Part shown: positions 43,205-51,602 of the stretch, piece after piece
Numbering within the stretch: position 1 is the stretch's first letter
Layout: every line of letters begins with the position of its first letter
From: Mesorhizobium qingshengii
GTDB lineage: Bacteria; Pseudomonadota; Alphaproteobacteria; Rhizobiales; Rhizobiaceae
Direction of reading: 5' to 3'
Length of the DNA: 64,000 nt
NCBI RefSeq assembly: GCF_027563465.1
Contig: NZ_JAPFQA010000011.1
Location: 62,001-126,000, forward strand
Notes under the pieces: model-generated
The model's input: the letters and a program-made list of their open reading frames with translations, nothing else
Databases searched by the model: none
Told to the model about the DNA's origin: nothing
Position numbers and translations under genes: made by a program

Positions 43205-43573
43205 TCATGCCCTGGGTTCAAAAAGCTCGACCACGTTGCCGGACGGGTCTTCGCAAAGAATCTGGCGGCCGCCCGGGCCGTCGACGATCTCGTTGCGGAA
43301 CGGCACGCCGGCCTCGCGCATCCGGGCGGCGTTCGCCGGCAAGTCCCGGACTTCCAGGACGATGCGGTTCCATCCGCCAGGCTGCGGCGTACGGCCATCC
43401 GGCATCGGTCTCGCCGCCGACGCCATGGGCCCCGCGAGCCAGAATGTGAGGTCGCCGCGCTTCAGGATGGCCATCGCCGGACCGAACTGCTGCTGCAACG
43501 CGAAACCCAGATGCTTCGTGTAGAATGCTATGGACAACTCGACATCGCTGACGAGATACCGGACCGTCGCCAT
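43205..43573 (-). CDS. VOC-family (glyoxalase-like) protein
   Basis: A 122-residue vicinal-oxygen-chelate protein: VRYLVSDVELSIAFYTKHLG, FALQQQFGPAMAILKRGDLT, WNRIVLEVRDLPANAARMRE and ILCEDPSGNVVELFEP with the terminal Glu. Complete single domain. The first metal ligand position reads Tyr rather than His, so metal binding is uncertain. Confidence 0.85.
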   Translation of the reverse strand: MATVRYLVSDVELSIAFYTKHLGFALQQQFGPAMAILKRGDLTFWLAGPMASAARPMPDGRTPQPGGWNRIVLEVRDLPANAARMREAGVPFRNEIVDGPGGRQILCEDPSGNVVELFEPRA

Positions 43574-43830
43574 CCGCTGGCTCCCTCACAACAGATCAAG
43601 CACCCCATGCAAAGCAATAGCGTTCAGGGCAGGTCGCGGGCAAGGTTCGCGTGCCATCGCGCGGTGAGCTGGCTACCGTGCCGTGAGTGCCCGGCGGCTT
43701 CCCCAAGCATCAGGTCGATGCGGCATCCCTCGCGGCAGTGCCTGCGGACAAAAAGTTTCAGGCCGGTGTCGGAACTGCCGCGGGTCGCCCGTCCTTGGGT
43801 CGAAATCCATCGCAACCCTGGAGAGACAGC

Positions 43831-44256
43831 ATGTCGGACATCACTCAATCGCCGTGGCAGACCGCGGCCCTTCTCGTTGCCCGGCTGATCTTCGCGGCCG
43901 TGTTCGCCATGGCCGTCACCTTCAAGTTCATGGGCATGGAGGCGACCGCCGGCTACATCGCCGCCGCCGGCTTTCCATTCCCGCTGTTGCTCGCCTGGTG
44001 CGCGGCGATCCTGGAGGTCGCGCTCGTGCTGTGCTTCCTTACCGGTGCTTTTTTTTCGCAGGCGGCCCTGGTTGCCGCTGCCTATGTGCTGTTCCTGGCC
44101 TTCGCCTTCCACGGACCCAGCCACTGGGCCGGCAACCAGGCGGAGTTCGGCTTCTTCGTCGACCATTTTTCCTTCGTGGCCGGCCTTCTGTTCGCCACCG
44201 CGCACGGGCCGGGCAAGGTGCTGGCGCTGAACCTGGGATGGCCGGGCAGGGCGTAG
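43831..44256 (+). CDS. DoxX-family membrane protein
   Basis: A 141-residue four-helix inner-membrane protein of the DoxX family: LLVARLIFAAVFAMAVTFKF, AGYIAAAGFPFPLLLAWCAA, ILEVALVLCFLTGAFFSQAA, FFVDHFSFVAGLLFATAHGP. GGAGAG lies before the ATG. DoxX-like proteins are linked to redox stress or quinone chemistry; exact role unknown. Confidence 0.87.
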   Translation: MSDITQSPWQTAALLVARLIFAAVFAMAVTFKFMGMEATAGYIAAAGFPFPLLLAWCAAILEVALVLCFLTGAFFSQAALVAAAYVLFLAFAFHGPSHWAGNQAEFGFFVDHFSFVAGLLFATAHGPGKVLALNLGWPGRA

Positions 44257-44271
44257 GGCGCGGGTAAGGCC

Positions 44272-44577
44272 TCACATCTGATCGTTGTACGGCTCCTTTA
44301 TCTGGCCGACCATGCGGGCAAGTTTCGAAAAGGAGGGGATGTCCGCCTCCGGCTGGCATTGATTGGCGAGTTCCAGCAGCCGGATCGGAAAGTTGACGGC
44401 GTCACGGCTCGACGCCGACATGCCGCCTGATCGCTCCTGGCTGGTTTCGCTGGCTTCGGCCTTGCGCAGGGCGACGTCGATCTCCTCTGATGTCAGCACC
44501 CCCTTGCGAACCAGCACGTGGTTGATCGATGCGACGGCCATCAACAGGCCTTCGAGTTGCAGATTGGCGACATTCAT
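44272..44577 (-). CDS. Hypothetical protein
   Basis: A 101-residue, probably helical protein: MNVANLQLEGLLMAVASINH, VLVRKGVLTSEEIDVALRKA, FPIRLLELANQCQPEADIPS. ATG at 44577 follows GGGAG at eight bases. No family recognised. Confidence 0.65.
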   Translation of the reverse strand: MNVANLQLEGLLMAVASINHVLVRKGVLTSEEIDVALRKAEASETSQERSGGMSASSRDAVNFPIRLLELANQCQPEADIPSFSKLARMVGQIKEPYNDQM

Positions 44578-44651
44578 GACGATTGCTCCCGTGGCCAGAG
44601 CGGTGCGCCGTTTCCCGGAAACGCCGAACCACCCTATCTCCTTGTTTTCGC

Positions 44652-44719
44652 GCAATTCCCAAGGGAAAGCACTGTGCGCTTTTCCAGGAAACCCCGCTTC
44701 ACGCTTTTCCTGGAATAGC
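44652..44719. repeat. GCAATTCC palindromic repeat, diverged copy
   Basis: Begins GCAATTCCCAAGGGAAAGC and ends CTTTTCCTGGAATAGC, with an extra internal TTTTCCAGGAAA. Related to 14265-14307 and 58107-58149 but longer and worn. Lies in a 246-bp spacer with no gene. Confidence 0.55.
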
Positions 44720-44823
44720 TCCAGGCTCGAAACGCGCGAGCGGCGTTTCCGATCCGCGGGGATGGCGCGGAACCGGTTTCGGCCGGGGATGGCCGAGCCG
44801 GGGCATGGGTGAGGGGCGGCGGC

Positions 44824-45093
44824 CTACTCTCTCGTCCAGTGCTCGCCATATTCGCGCCACAGCGCCTTCGCTTCCAGGCTGCCGAGGCGCGGGATCGACG
44901 GATCGCCAGGGCTGATGGCAACGGCGCTGATGTCATAGTTTGGAAAGGCATTGGCGACGAAGCGGATCGCTTCGCCAAGCGAGCGCACGCGGATGATCGG
45001 ATCGGCCTGGCCCTGGCCGGTGCTGCGCACACCGGAAACCGTGGCTGGCGCGTGCCGCATCCTGAATACGGATGCCATGGTTGGTCTGTCCAT
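44824..45093 (-). CDS. Hypothetical protein
   Basis: An 89-residue protein: IIRVRSLGEAIRFVANAFPN, YDISAVAISPGDPSIPRLGS, LEAKALWREYGEHW. AGGAGAGG lies before the ATG at 45093. No family recognised; compact alpha-beta pattern. Confidence 0.6.
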   Translation of the reverse strand: MDRPTMASVFRMRHAPATVSGVRSTGQGQADPIIRVRSLGEAIRFVANAFPNYDISAVAISPGDPSIPRLGSLEAKALWREYGEHWTRE

Positions 45094-45214
45094 CGTCCTC
45101 TCCTGCAAGGCGACGCGAATCATTCCATGAGCTCTGGCTGATGATTCCACAGTTGCCGGCTGATGAAAAGCCGGTCGAAAAGTCGATCTCGGGGCTCGGC
45201 CTGTGTCGCTCGGG

Positions 45215-45304
45215 TTGTCCGGTGAGGGCAATTGTGCTATTGTTTTGGCCATGGTGCTGATTTGCGCCAATGACCTCTAGACCCGCCGCGAAGGCGGGTT
45301 TTTT
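45215..45304 (+). ncRNA. Mini-transcript unit 1: promoter, MVLICANDL mini-ORF, terminator
   Basis: TTGTCC (45215-45220) and TATTGT (45238-45243) are 17 bp apart. Seven bases later comes ATG at 45251, so the transcript should be leaderless. The mini-ORF encodes MVLICANDL and stops at 45280. ACCCGCC-GCGAA-GGCGGGT (45281-45299) plus a T-run ends the unit. Repeated at 45384-45460. Could be a small RNA, a microprotein, or both. Confidence 0.6.
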
Positions 45305-45383
45305 GTTTTCCAGCCACCCTTCAGCGATGCCGGTCACGTCGTGGTGCTGCAAAAGCAGCGAAGGAATTTTTTCCTAGAAAGCG

Positions 45384-45460
45384 TTGACCGGGTGAGGGCA
45401 GCCATGCTACATATTTGTCCATGGTGCTGATTTGTGCCAATGACCCGCCGCCGAGGCGGG
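45384..45460 (+). ncRNA. Mini-transcript unit 2: same layout, MVLICANDP
   Basis: TTGACC (45384-45389) and TACATA (45408-45413) precede ATG at 45421 by the same seven bases. The codons for MVLICAND are the same except one synonymous third base. CCCGCC-GCCGA-GGCGGG (45434-45450) and TTTTGTGTTT follow. Here the terminator lies inside the frame, which continues open to 45963. The 45094-45549 gap holds only these two units. Confidence 0.58.
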
Positions 45461-45549
45461 TTTTGTGTTTCTGGCGCCTTGTGACTTCGGCTGCCAACTT
45501 GTGTGCCAGCGCTCTACGGCGAAGGAGCGCGATATTTGCGAGAAATTTC

Positions 45550-45963
45550 ATGCCCCACCGCTACGCCACCATCATCACCGACGATGACGGCCGCGAGATC
45601 GTCAGCGCCATTGGCGAGTTCGAGGGTGCGGCGCCACGGCCGCGTCTGGGGCGCGTCGAGCAGGTGGCGCCCGGCGTGCTGATCGGCATGGTGCGGGGCG
45701 CGGCTGGCGACTTCTCTTTCCTGCAAGCAGGGGTCGGTGCTGGCGGCCTCGCCATGGCGCGCCTCAGGGCTGGCGCGGCGGAGCCTGCCCAGGTGGCGAA
45801 GCCTGCCCTGGCGGCGAAGCCTGCCGGGACGGCAAGGCCGAAGCGCGCGAGGAGGGCCAGCAAGAAATCCGCCCGCCCAAAGAAGCCGGCCAGATCGATG
45901 CCGAAGGCCGGCATGGCGGTCTCCGCCAGCGATGCCGGCGCCATGGGGCAAGCCGATGGCTGA
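45550..45963 (+). CDS. Phage-region hypothetical protein with Ala/Lys-rich tail
   Basis: A 137-residue protein at the left end of the prophage. The N-terminal 75 residues look folded (YATIITDDDGREIVSAIGEF and VEQVAPGVLIGMVRGAAGDF); the rest is a low-complexity Ala/Pro/Lys tail (RPKRARRASKKSARPKKPAR) that may bind DNA. It overlaps the next gene by 8 bp. The frame is open upstream to 45415. Confidence 0.55.
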   Translation: MPHRYATIITDDDGREIVSAIGEFEGAAPRPRLGRVEQVAPGVLIGMVRGAAGDFSFLQAGVGAGGLAMARLRAGAAEPAQVAKPALAAKPAGTARPKRARRASKKSARPKKPARSMPKAGMAVSASDAGAMGQADG

Positions 45964-46351
45964 CGATACCGCCGCCGGGCCAAGGCGCGGCAAGGCGAAG
46001 CCGGCAAGGCGTCAGCCCGCCGCTGGCCCGGCGCCCCGCCCGAAGCGGGCGAAGAAGACGCTGGGCGACGATTTCCTGGCTGCCGTGCGCGCCGATTTCC
46101 GCGCCCATGGCGCCGGCGTCATCGCCGAGGTGCGGGCCGACAAGCCCGACCAGTATCTGAAGATCGTGCTTTCGGTGCTGCTCAAGGATTTGCCCGGCGG
46201 TGTGCTTGTTTCCCTCAACCAACTGGACGCGCTGAGCGATGAGGAGATCCGCATCCGCATCCGTGGCCTCGAAGCCGTCCTCAGGCCGTTCCTCGAAGAA
46301 CCCGCTGGTGGCGGCGAGGGCGGAATATCTGGCGCTGCTGGCGGAGCTTGA
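45956..46351 (+). CDS. Phage terminase-associated (small-subunit-like) protein
   Basis: A 131-residue protein directly before the terminase. After a basic N-terminus it has DDFLAAVRADFRAHGAGVIA, EVRADKPDQYLKIVLSVLLK, a pattern shared by many small phage proteins coded beside terminase large subunits and likely a small-subunit analogue. Overlaps both neighbours, as in phage operons. Confidence 0.62.
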   Translation: MADDTAAGPRRGKAKPARRQPAAGPAPRPKRAKKTLGDDFLAAVRADFRAHGAGVIAEVRADKPDQYLKIVLSVLLKDLPGGVLVSLNQLDALSDEEIRIRIRGLEAVLRPFLEEPAGGGEGGISGAAGGA

Positions 46352-47003
46352 CCGCAGGCGGCGCAGCAATCAGTTGGCGGCCTACAAGCCGTATCAGCGC
46401 CAGGCCGAATTTCACGCCGCGGGAGCGGTCAATCGCGAACGGCTGTTCATGGCCGGCAACCAGCTCGGCAAGACCAGGGCCGGCGGCGCCGAATGGGCCA
46501 TGCACCTCACCGGCCGCTATCCCCCCTGGTGGCAAGGCAAGGTTTTTGACACGCCCGTGCGGCTGTGGGCCGCCGGCGTGACCGGCGAGGGCACGCGCGA
46601 CAACCCGCAGCGTGTGCTGGTCGGCCCGCCGCAGCAGCAGGCGGCCTGGGGCACCGGCATGATCCCGGCCGACGCCATCGTCGACACCATCATGGGCCGC
46701 GGCGCGCCGGGCGCGCTCGACAGTGTCGTGGTGCGCCATGGCGGCGGCGGCGATGTGCAGGCCGGCGAGAGCGTGCTGTCGTTCAAGAGTTTCGAGAAGG
46801 GCCGCGAGAAATGGCAGGGCGAGACGCTGCACGGCGTCTGGTTCGACGAGGAACCGCCGCTCGACATCTATTCCGAGGGGCTGACGCGCACCAATGCGAC
46901 GGGTGGCATTACCATCGTCACTTTCACGCCACTGCTGGGGATGAGCGATGTGGTGTTGTTGTTTCTGTCGGCGGGTGAGGTGGAGAGGATGGCGAAAGGG
47001 TGA
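46308..47003 (+). pseudogene. Phage terminase large subunit, N-terminal ATPase part
   Basis: The packaging ATPase half of a terminase: AAYKPYQRQAEFHAAG, Walker A MAGNQLGKT, Walker B GVWFDEEPP and the coupling segment TFTPLLGMSDVV. It ends at 47003 where the nuclease half should begin; that half is found at 49418. About 2.4 kb with three foreign genes lies between. GTG at 46308 is a plausible start. The ATPase motifs are intact but the protein cannot package DNA alone. Confidence 0.78.
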
Positions 47004-47087
47004 ACCGCCGCGAAACCATGATCCGCAATACCGCTTTTGCGGCAACCAGTGGTCGAGTAGCGTCCGGCGCGACGTTCGGGGTCCGAC

Positions 47088-47441
47088 ATGCGCCAGATTG
47101 CGAAACTGCTCCTCCTTTCCGCCCTGCTTTCGGCCTGTAGCGGCAGCGGCGATTGGCGCGCCGATGCAATCAGTGCCGCCAAAGGCAAGATGCACAAGCT
47201 GGTGAGCGATCCTTCCGCCACATTCTCACATGTCCAGCTTACCGGCGACAGTTCGTCCGGCCAGACCTGCGGCGTCATCACCGCCAAGGTCGGCACCTTC
47301 ACCAGGGAGGCGCGCTTCATCGTCTATATCGACAACACCGCCGGTCCGTTTGTCGAGCCGGGCATGGGCCAGTCCATGTCGCGGGCCGACTTCGACTGGG
47401 CCTGGAAGAATGATTGCTTGAACGAGGGGTATAAGAGCTAA
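47088..47441 (+). CDS. Lipoprotein, unknown function
   Basis: A 117-residue lipoprotein with lipobox LLSAC (mature Cys17). The folded part includes DPSATFSHVQLTGDSSSGQT, CGVITAKVGTFTREARFIVY and MSRADFDWAWKNDC. It lies inside the insert that splits the terminase. Similar short lipoproteins occur in rhizobial genomes; role unknown. Confidence 0.65.
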   Translation: MRQIAKLLLLSALLSACSGSGDWRADAISAAKGKMHKLVSDPSATFSHVQLTGDSSSGQTCGVITAKVGTFTREARFIVYIDNTAGPFVEPGMGQSMSRADFDWAWKNDCLNEGYKS

Positions 47442-47472
47442 GTGGGCCTCGGAACTCGGGTTCTGGAATTGC

Positions 47473-47925
47473 TCACTCCGTCTCCCGTGCCACCATCCGA
47501 TCGAGGTTTTCGTTCAGCCGCCTGAGCATGTCCAGCAGCGTCGCCACCTCGTCCTCGCTGAAACCGGCCAGTGCCTCGTCCCTGCCTTCGTCCAGCGCCT
47601 CCCGCGCGGCGGGCAGTTTTTTCAGCGCCGCTTCGGTCAGCGAAATCAGGCTGCTGCGGCCATCGTTCGGATCGGGCGTGCGGCGGATCAGGCCGTCGCG
47701 TTCCATGCGCGCCAGCATCTGCGCCATCGAAGGCTGCTCGATCTTGGCGAAGCGCGCCAGCTCCTTCTGCGACATCGCTGCGCCGTCGCGCAGGAGATAG
47801 ATTACCGGCATCTGGCCGATCGAGAAGCCGAAGGCTTTCACCCGGCGCTCGCCGAGGCGGGCGAGGCTGCGCGATGCCATGTTGATGAGCGGGGCGGGGT
47901 TCGAGAACAGGGTCCAGTCGGTCAT
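47473..47925 (-). CDS. MarR-family transcriptional regulator
   Basis: A 150-residue MarR winged-helix regulator: FSIGQMPVIYLLRDGAAMSQ, KELARFAKIEQPSMAQMLAR, MERDGLIRRTPDPNDGRSSL (the wing with DxRS). Divergent from the TetX-like gene with a 20-bp palindrome between them. Expected to repress the monooxygenase until a phenolic or drug-like ligand binds. No clear ribosome binding site before the ATG. Confidence 0.9.
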   Translation of the reverse strand: MTDWTLFSNPAPLINMASRSLARLGERRVKAFGFSIGQMPVIYLLRDGAAMSQKELARFAKIEQPSMAQMLARMERDGLIRRTPDPNDGRSSLISLTEAALKKLPAAREALDEGRDEALAGFSEDEVATLLDMLRRLNENLDRMVARETE

Positions 47926-47957
47926 GATGTTCAGACTTGCATTGGTGCCTATGTTTA

Positions 47958-47977
47958 TTATATAGGCTCCTATATAA
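47958..47977. promoter_or_regulatory. MarR operator candidate
   Basis: TTATATAGGCTCCTATATAA is a perfect palindrome (9-bp arms, CT centre) in the 73-bp spacer between the divergent MarR and TetX-like genes, where MarR proteins bind. Confidence 0.78.
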
Positions 47978-47998
47978 ATCAATGCGAGCCCCCTGTCC

Positions 47999-49168
47999 AT
48001 GACCGCAATGACCATCCCTTTGCGCATCGCCATCATCGGCGCCGGCCCCGCGGGCTTGACGCTGGCGCGCATCCTGCACCTCAACGGCATCGCCGCCACC
48101 GTGTTCGAGCGCGAGGAGCACGCGCTGGCCCGGCCGCAAGGCGGCACGCTCGATCTGCATGCCGAATCCGGCCAGCTCGCCTTGCGGCGCGCCGGCCTCG
48201 AAAAGGAATTTTTGCGCATTGCGCGCTACGAGGACCAGGGCAGCCGGCTCTACGACAAGGACGGTCGGCTGGTGCTGGCCGATGACGACGACAGCGGCGA
48301 CCGGCCCGAAGTCGACCGCTCGGCGCTACGCGACATCCTGCTCGCTTCGCTGCCGGCGGGCGCGGTGCAATGGGGCAGGGAGCTGCGCGAGGTCTATGCA
48401 CGGCCGGACGGCGCCTATGATCTGGCCTTCGGCGCCGAGCTGCTTGGCCCTTTCGATCTGGTCGTCGGCGCCGACGGCGCCTGGTCGCGGGTGCGGCCGC
48501 TGGTCTCGCGCTACCGGCCGCAATATTCCGGTCTGACCTTCATCGAATTCGGCATCGACGATGTCGATGCCAGCCACCCCGCGCTTTCAGAACTGGTCGG
48601 GCGCGGCAAGATCGGCGTCGAAGGCGATGGCCGCAGCATGATCGTGCAGCGCAACGCCAATGCGCATCTCAGGGGCTATGCGATCTTCCGTGTTCCGGCC
48701 GACTGGGCGCAAAGGACTTTTGATTTCACTTCGCCCGCCTCGGCGCGGGCCCGTCTGATCGTCGAATTCGAGGGCTGGGCGCCCGAACTTGTCGCCCTCA
48801 TCGCGGCGAGCAACGACCACATCGTGGCGCGTGCCATCCATGCGCTGCCGATCGGCCATCACTGGCCGAACCGTGTCGGCGTGACGCTGCTGGGCGATGC
48901 CGCGCATGTGATGTCGCCCTTCGGCGGCGAAGGGGTGAACGCCGCCATGCTCGACGCCGCCGAACTCGCCCGTCATCTGGTCGAGGCCGATGACTGGACG
49001 CAGGCCGTCAGGCTCTACGAACAGGAGATGTTCGAGCGCGTGATGGAACCGGCCACGAATGCCGCGGAAGCGGCGGCGACCGAGCTGTCGCATATCGGGC
49101 TGGAGCTGACGCTGGAGCATGTGCGGCAGCATGCGGAGATGCGGGCCGAGATGGCTAGAGCTGGGTGA
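47999..49168 (+). CDS. FAD-dependent monooxygenase, TetX-like
   Basis: A 389-residue class A flavin monooxygenase. FAD motifs: IAIIGAGPAGLTLARILHLN (GxGxxG, 14-19), VVGADGAWSRVRPLV (DG motif) and GDAAHVMSPFGGEGVNAAML near 299 (GD motif). GGTLDLHAESGQ at 53-64 is close to the equivalent segment of the tetracycline destructase TetX. It may hydroxylate an aromatic drug or metabolite; activity on tetracyclines is not shown. Controlled, by inference, by the divergent MarR gene. The pair sits inside a broken phage gene. Confidence 0.88.
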   Translation: MTAMTIPLRIAIIGAGPAGLTLARILHLNGIAATVFEREEHALARPQGGTLDLHAESGQLALRRAGLEKEFLRIARYEDQGSRLYDKDGRLVLADDDDSGDRPEVDRSALRDILLASLPAGAVQWGRELREVYARPDGAYDLAFGAELLGPFDLVVGADGAWSRVRPLVSRYRPQYSGLTFIEFGIDDVDASHPALSELVGRGKIGVEGDGRSMIVQRNANAHLRGYAIFRVPADWAQRTFDFTSPASARARLIVEFEGWAPELVALIAASNDHIVARAIHALPIGHHWPNRVGVTLLGDAAHVMSPFGGEGVNAAMLDAAELARHLVEADDWTQAVRLYEQEMFERVMEPATNAAEAAATELSHIGLELTLEHVRQHAEMRAEMARAG

Positions 49169-49179
49169 GAGGGCCTATC

Positions 49180-49345
49180 GGAACTTGGGTTCCTCGCCCC
49201 ACGGAGTGGGGAGAGGTGGCCGCGAAGCGGCCGGAGAGGGGCCCTCGTAGGGCGACTGCTTAACAAGTGAGCGCCATTTCCCCCTCTCCGTCTCGGCTTC
49301 GCCGAGTCACCTCTCCCCCGCTACACGGGGGCGAGGAACTCAAGC
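49180..49345. repeat. Inverted palindromic repeat pair next to the terminase break
   Basis: CCTCGCCCCACGGAGTGGGG (49192-49211) and CTCGGCTTCGCCGAG (49292-49306), ending CCCCCGCTACACGGGGGCG. Block 49281-49319 is the inverse of 17276-17315. Finding a chromosomal repeat between the monooxygenase and the second half of the terminase suggests the cassette came from the chromosome. Confidence 0.65.
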
Positions 49346-49417
49346 TTTCCAAAGGCTTCGCGACGGTTTTTGGTGCAACGATTCTCTTCGAACAATGTGG
49401 TCGGAGAACCGAGAAGA

Positions 49418-50908
49418 ATGTCCCGTCACGTCACCTTCATGACCATCGACGATGCCGCGCATTATTCGCCGCAGGAGCGCGCGGCGATCGTCGCTGCCTA
49501 TCCCGCGCATGAGCGCGAGGCGCGCGCCCGCGGCATTCCGGTGCTGGGCTCGGGCCGCATCTTTCCGGTGGCCGAGGCGCTGATCGCCTGCGAGCCGTTC
49601 CGGCTGCCGCGCTACTGGCCGAGGCTTGGCGCGCTCGATTTCGGCTGGGACCATCCGTCGGCCGCCGTCGAACTCGCCTGGGATACCGAGGCCGATATCG
49701 TCTATGTCTCGAAGTCCTGCCGCGCTTCGCAGCAGACGCCCGCAATGCAGACGCTGACCTTGAAACCGTGGGGCGAATGGCTGCCCTGGGCGTGGCCGCG
49801 CGACGGCCGCCGCGAGACGCTGGAAGGGGCAGGCGTGGCGCTGGCCCGGCAATATTCCGCGCACGGGCTGAACATGCTGTCGCGCCACGCGCAATTCCCG
49901 GACGGCTCGGTCTCGGTCGAGGCCGGGCTGATGGAGATGCTCGACCGCATGCAATCCGGCCGCTTCAAGGTGTTTTCCACGCTTGCCCCCTGGTTCGAGG
50001 AGTTCCGCCTCTATCACCGCAAGGACGGCCAGGTGGTGAAGCTGCGCGACGATCTGATGGCGGCGACGCGCTACCGCAAGCTGGCGCTGGCCTATGTCAG
50101 CGGCTCCGGCGCGTTGCCGACAACGGCGAATGGCATCTGGCTGATGTTCGACCGGGCAGGGGACAAGGGGGCGGATGGCGCGGGTGCGGGAGACTTTACC
50201 GGGCCGGCTGCTTCAGTGGCAGACAACATCGTTACCTTTAACGGCACGACGGGGAAGGCGGGCAAGGACAGCGGCATCAAGGCGAGTGACCTGATCGCCG
50301 GGCCGGCCTCGGCGGTGGCCGACAACATCGCTACGTTCAATGGCACTACCGGCAAACTCGCAAAGGACAGCGGTGTAGCCGTGTCGAGCCTAGCGCCAAA
50401 GGCCAACCCGACGTTCACCGGGACTCCGGCCGCGCCGACAGCCGCGCCCGGCACAAACACGACCCAGATTGCGACGACGGGATTCGTCAAGGCCGCAATC
50501 GACGTGGTGCTTGGTGGGGTGTCGGCGGCCTTTGACACGCTGGCGGAGATCGCGGCGGCGATGATGCAGAAGGCTGCGGACAATCTTGGTTTGACGGCCG
50601 GCTTCACTTCGGTGGTGGTCGATGACGGCACCAAGTCTACAGGCACCTACACCCCGGCGCCGACCGGTGGCAACTACCGAAAGATTACCGTGAACGGCGC
50701 TTTCACCCTTGCCGCGCCTTCGACGTCCAACAGCTACAATATGACCATCGACATCACCAATGGCGCCTCGGCCGGCGCAATCACTTTCTTAGGGTTTGTT
50801 GCCGGTCATCCGAAGGGGGACGCCTACGTCACGACCAACGCGGCGAAATTCAAGCTGCATATCTCAAAGACCGATGCCGGCGTCACTGCTGTTCTGGAGG
50901 CGTTGTAA
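49418..50908 (+). CDS. Chimera: terminase nuclease domain fused to phage tail-fibre-like protein
   Basis: Residues 1-215 are the C-terminal part of a terminase large subunit: MTIDDAAHYSPQERAAIVAA, GIPVLGSGRIFPVAEALIAC and the RNase-H-like nuclease strand RLGALDFGWDHPSAAVELAW. After DDLMAATRYRKLALAYV the protein changes to tail type, with a GAGDFTGPAASVADNIVTFN repeat occurring twice, then TTQIATTGFVKAAIDVV. A deletion of the intervening head and tail genes seems to have fused the two. The true start is unclear; ATG 49418 is one option. Confidence 0.72.
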   Translation: MSRHVTFMTIDDAAHYSPQERAAIVAAYPAHEREARARGIPVLGSGRIFPVAEALIACEPFRLPRYWPRLGALDFGWDHPSAAVELAWDTEADIVYVSKSCRASQQTPAMQTLTLKPWGEWLPWAWPRDGRRETLEGAGVALARQYSAHGLNMLSRHAQFPDGSVSVEAGLMEMLDRMQSGRFKVFSTLAPWFEEFRLYHRKDGQVVKLRDDLMAATRYRKLALAYVSGSGALPTTANGIWLMFDRAGDKGADGAGAGDFTGPAASVADNIVTFNGTTGKAGKDSGIKASDLIAGPASAVADNIATFNGTTGKLAKDSGVAVSSLAPKANPTFTGTPAAPTAAPGTNTTQIATTGFVKAAIDVVLGGVSAAFDTLAEIAAAMMQKAADNLGLTAGFTSVVVDDGTKSTGTYTPAPTGGNYRKITVNGAFTLAAPSTSNSYNMTIDITNGASAGAITFLGFVAGHPKGDAYVTTNAAKFKLHISKTDAGVTAVLEAL

Positions 50909-50909
50909 A

Positions 50910-51599
50910 ATGGCGCTCATCTGGCCGGCGAAGCTAATGCGCGACCCCGACATCTTCGTCACGGATTTCTCCGAATACACAACGGGGGCTAAGCCTGCCG
51001 ACTGGACGCAGCGATGGACTACGACGGATTCGCCATTGGTCCAAAGCGTTGCCGGCTCCCTCAGCGGCAAGGCTCTTCGCTGGTCTAAAACTTCCGCTAG
51101 TCGGCAAGCTCTATCATGGGACAGAATCGCCGCCGTAGCTGACTGCGAGATACTTTATCGCATCCGGGCTATCGAAGCCTATGCAGATAGCGAGCCCTTC
51201 GCTAGATCTGTTTTGCGAGGTGGCGGCGCAGCCGCTTCAGAGCAGGGTTATTTAGGTAATACCATCGGTCGAAACATCGGGACCCTATATGCGTTGAGCG
51301 GGCAGAAGTATGTTGCTGGCGCATCCACTACCATCATTGCCGTCGCAAATGGAGGCTCACCCAATTATGCAGTCAATGGGTGGATTTGGAGCAGAACTCG
51401 TCTCATTGGCACCTCACTAGGATTGAAGGTCTGGGAGGACGGTCAAGCTGAGCCAGGGGCCTTCACGTCGGTTACTGACAGTTCCATTTCAGCGGCGGGG
51501 TGGGTGGGGTTCGGCATAGGCTCCAACAATCCGGACGTGGAAATCGACTTCTTCAGTGTGGCTCTCAACAGCAAGACTGCGCCAATGGTGCGGAGGTAA
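50910..51599 (+). CDS. Phage tail-associated hypothetical protein
   Basis: A 229-residue protein, mostly beta-rich (DIFVTDFSEYTTGAKPADWT, CEILYRIRAIEAYADSEPFA, GWVGFGIGSNNPDVEIDFFS), like a concanavalin-type or receptor-binding domain. It starts one base after the stop of the chimera with GGAGG nine bases upstream. Less GC-rich than the flanks, typical of tail-tip genes. Confidence 0.62.
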   Translation: MALIWPAKLMRDPDIFVTDFSEYTTGAKPADWTQRWTTTDSPLVQSVAGSLSGKALRWSKTSASRQALSWDRIAAVADCEILYRIRAIEAYADSEPFARSVLRGGGAAASEQGYLGNTIGRNIGTLYALSGQKYVAGASTTIIAVANGGSPNYAVNGWIWSRTRLIGTSLGLKVWEDGQAEPGAFTSVTDSSISAAGWVGFGIGSNNPDVEIDFFSVALNSKTAPMVRR

Positions 51600-51602
51600 A
51601 CA

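Noticed and set aside
42241..43398. A 385-codon minus-strand frame over the prohibitin-like gene
   Set aside because: Antisense shadow of the SPFH gene; His/Asp/Arg-rich composition typical of such artefacts.
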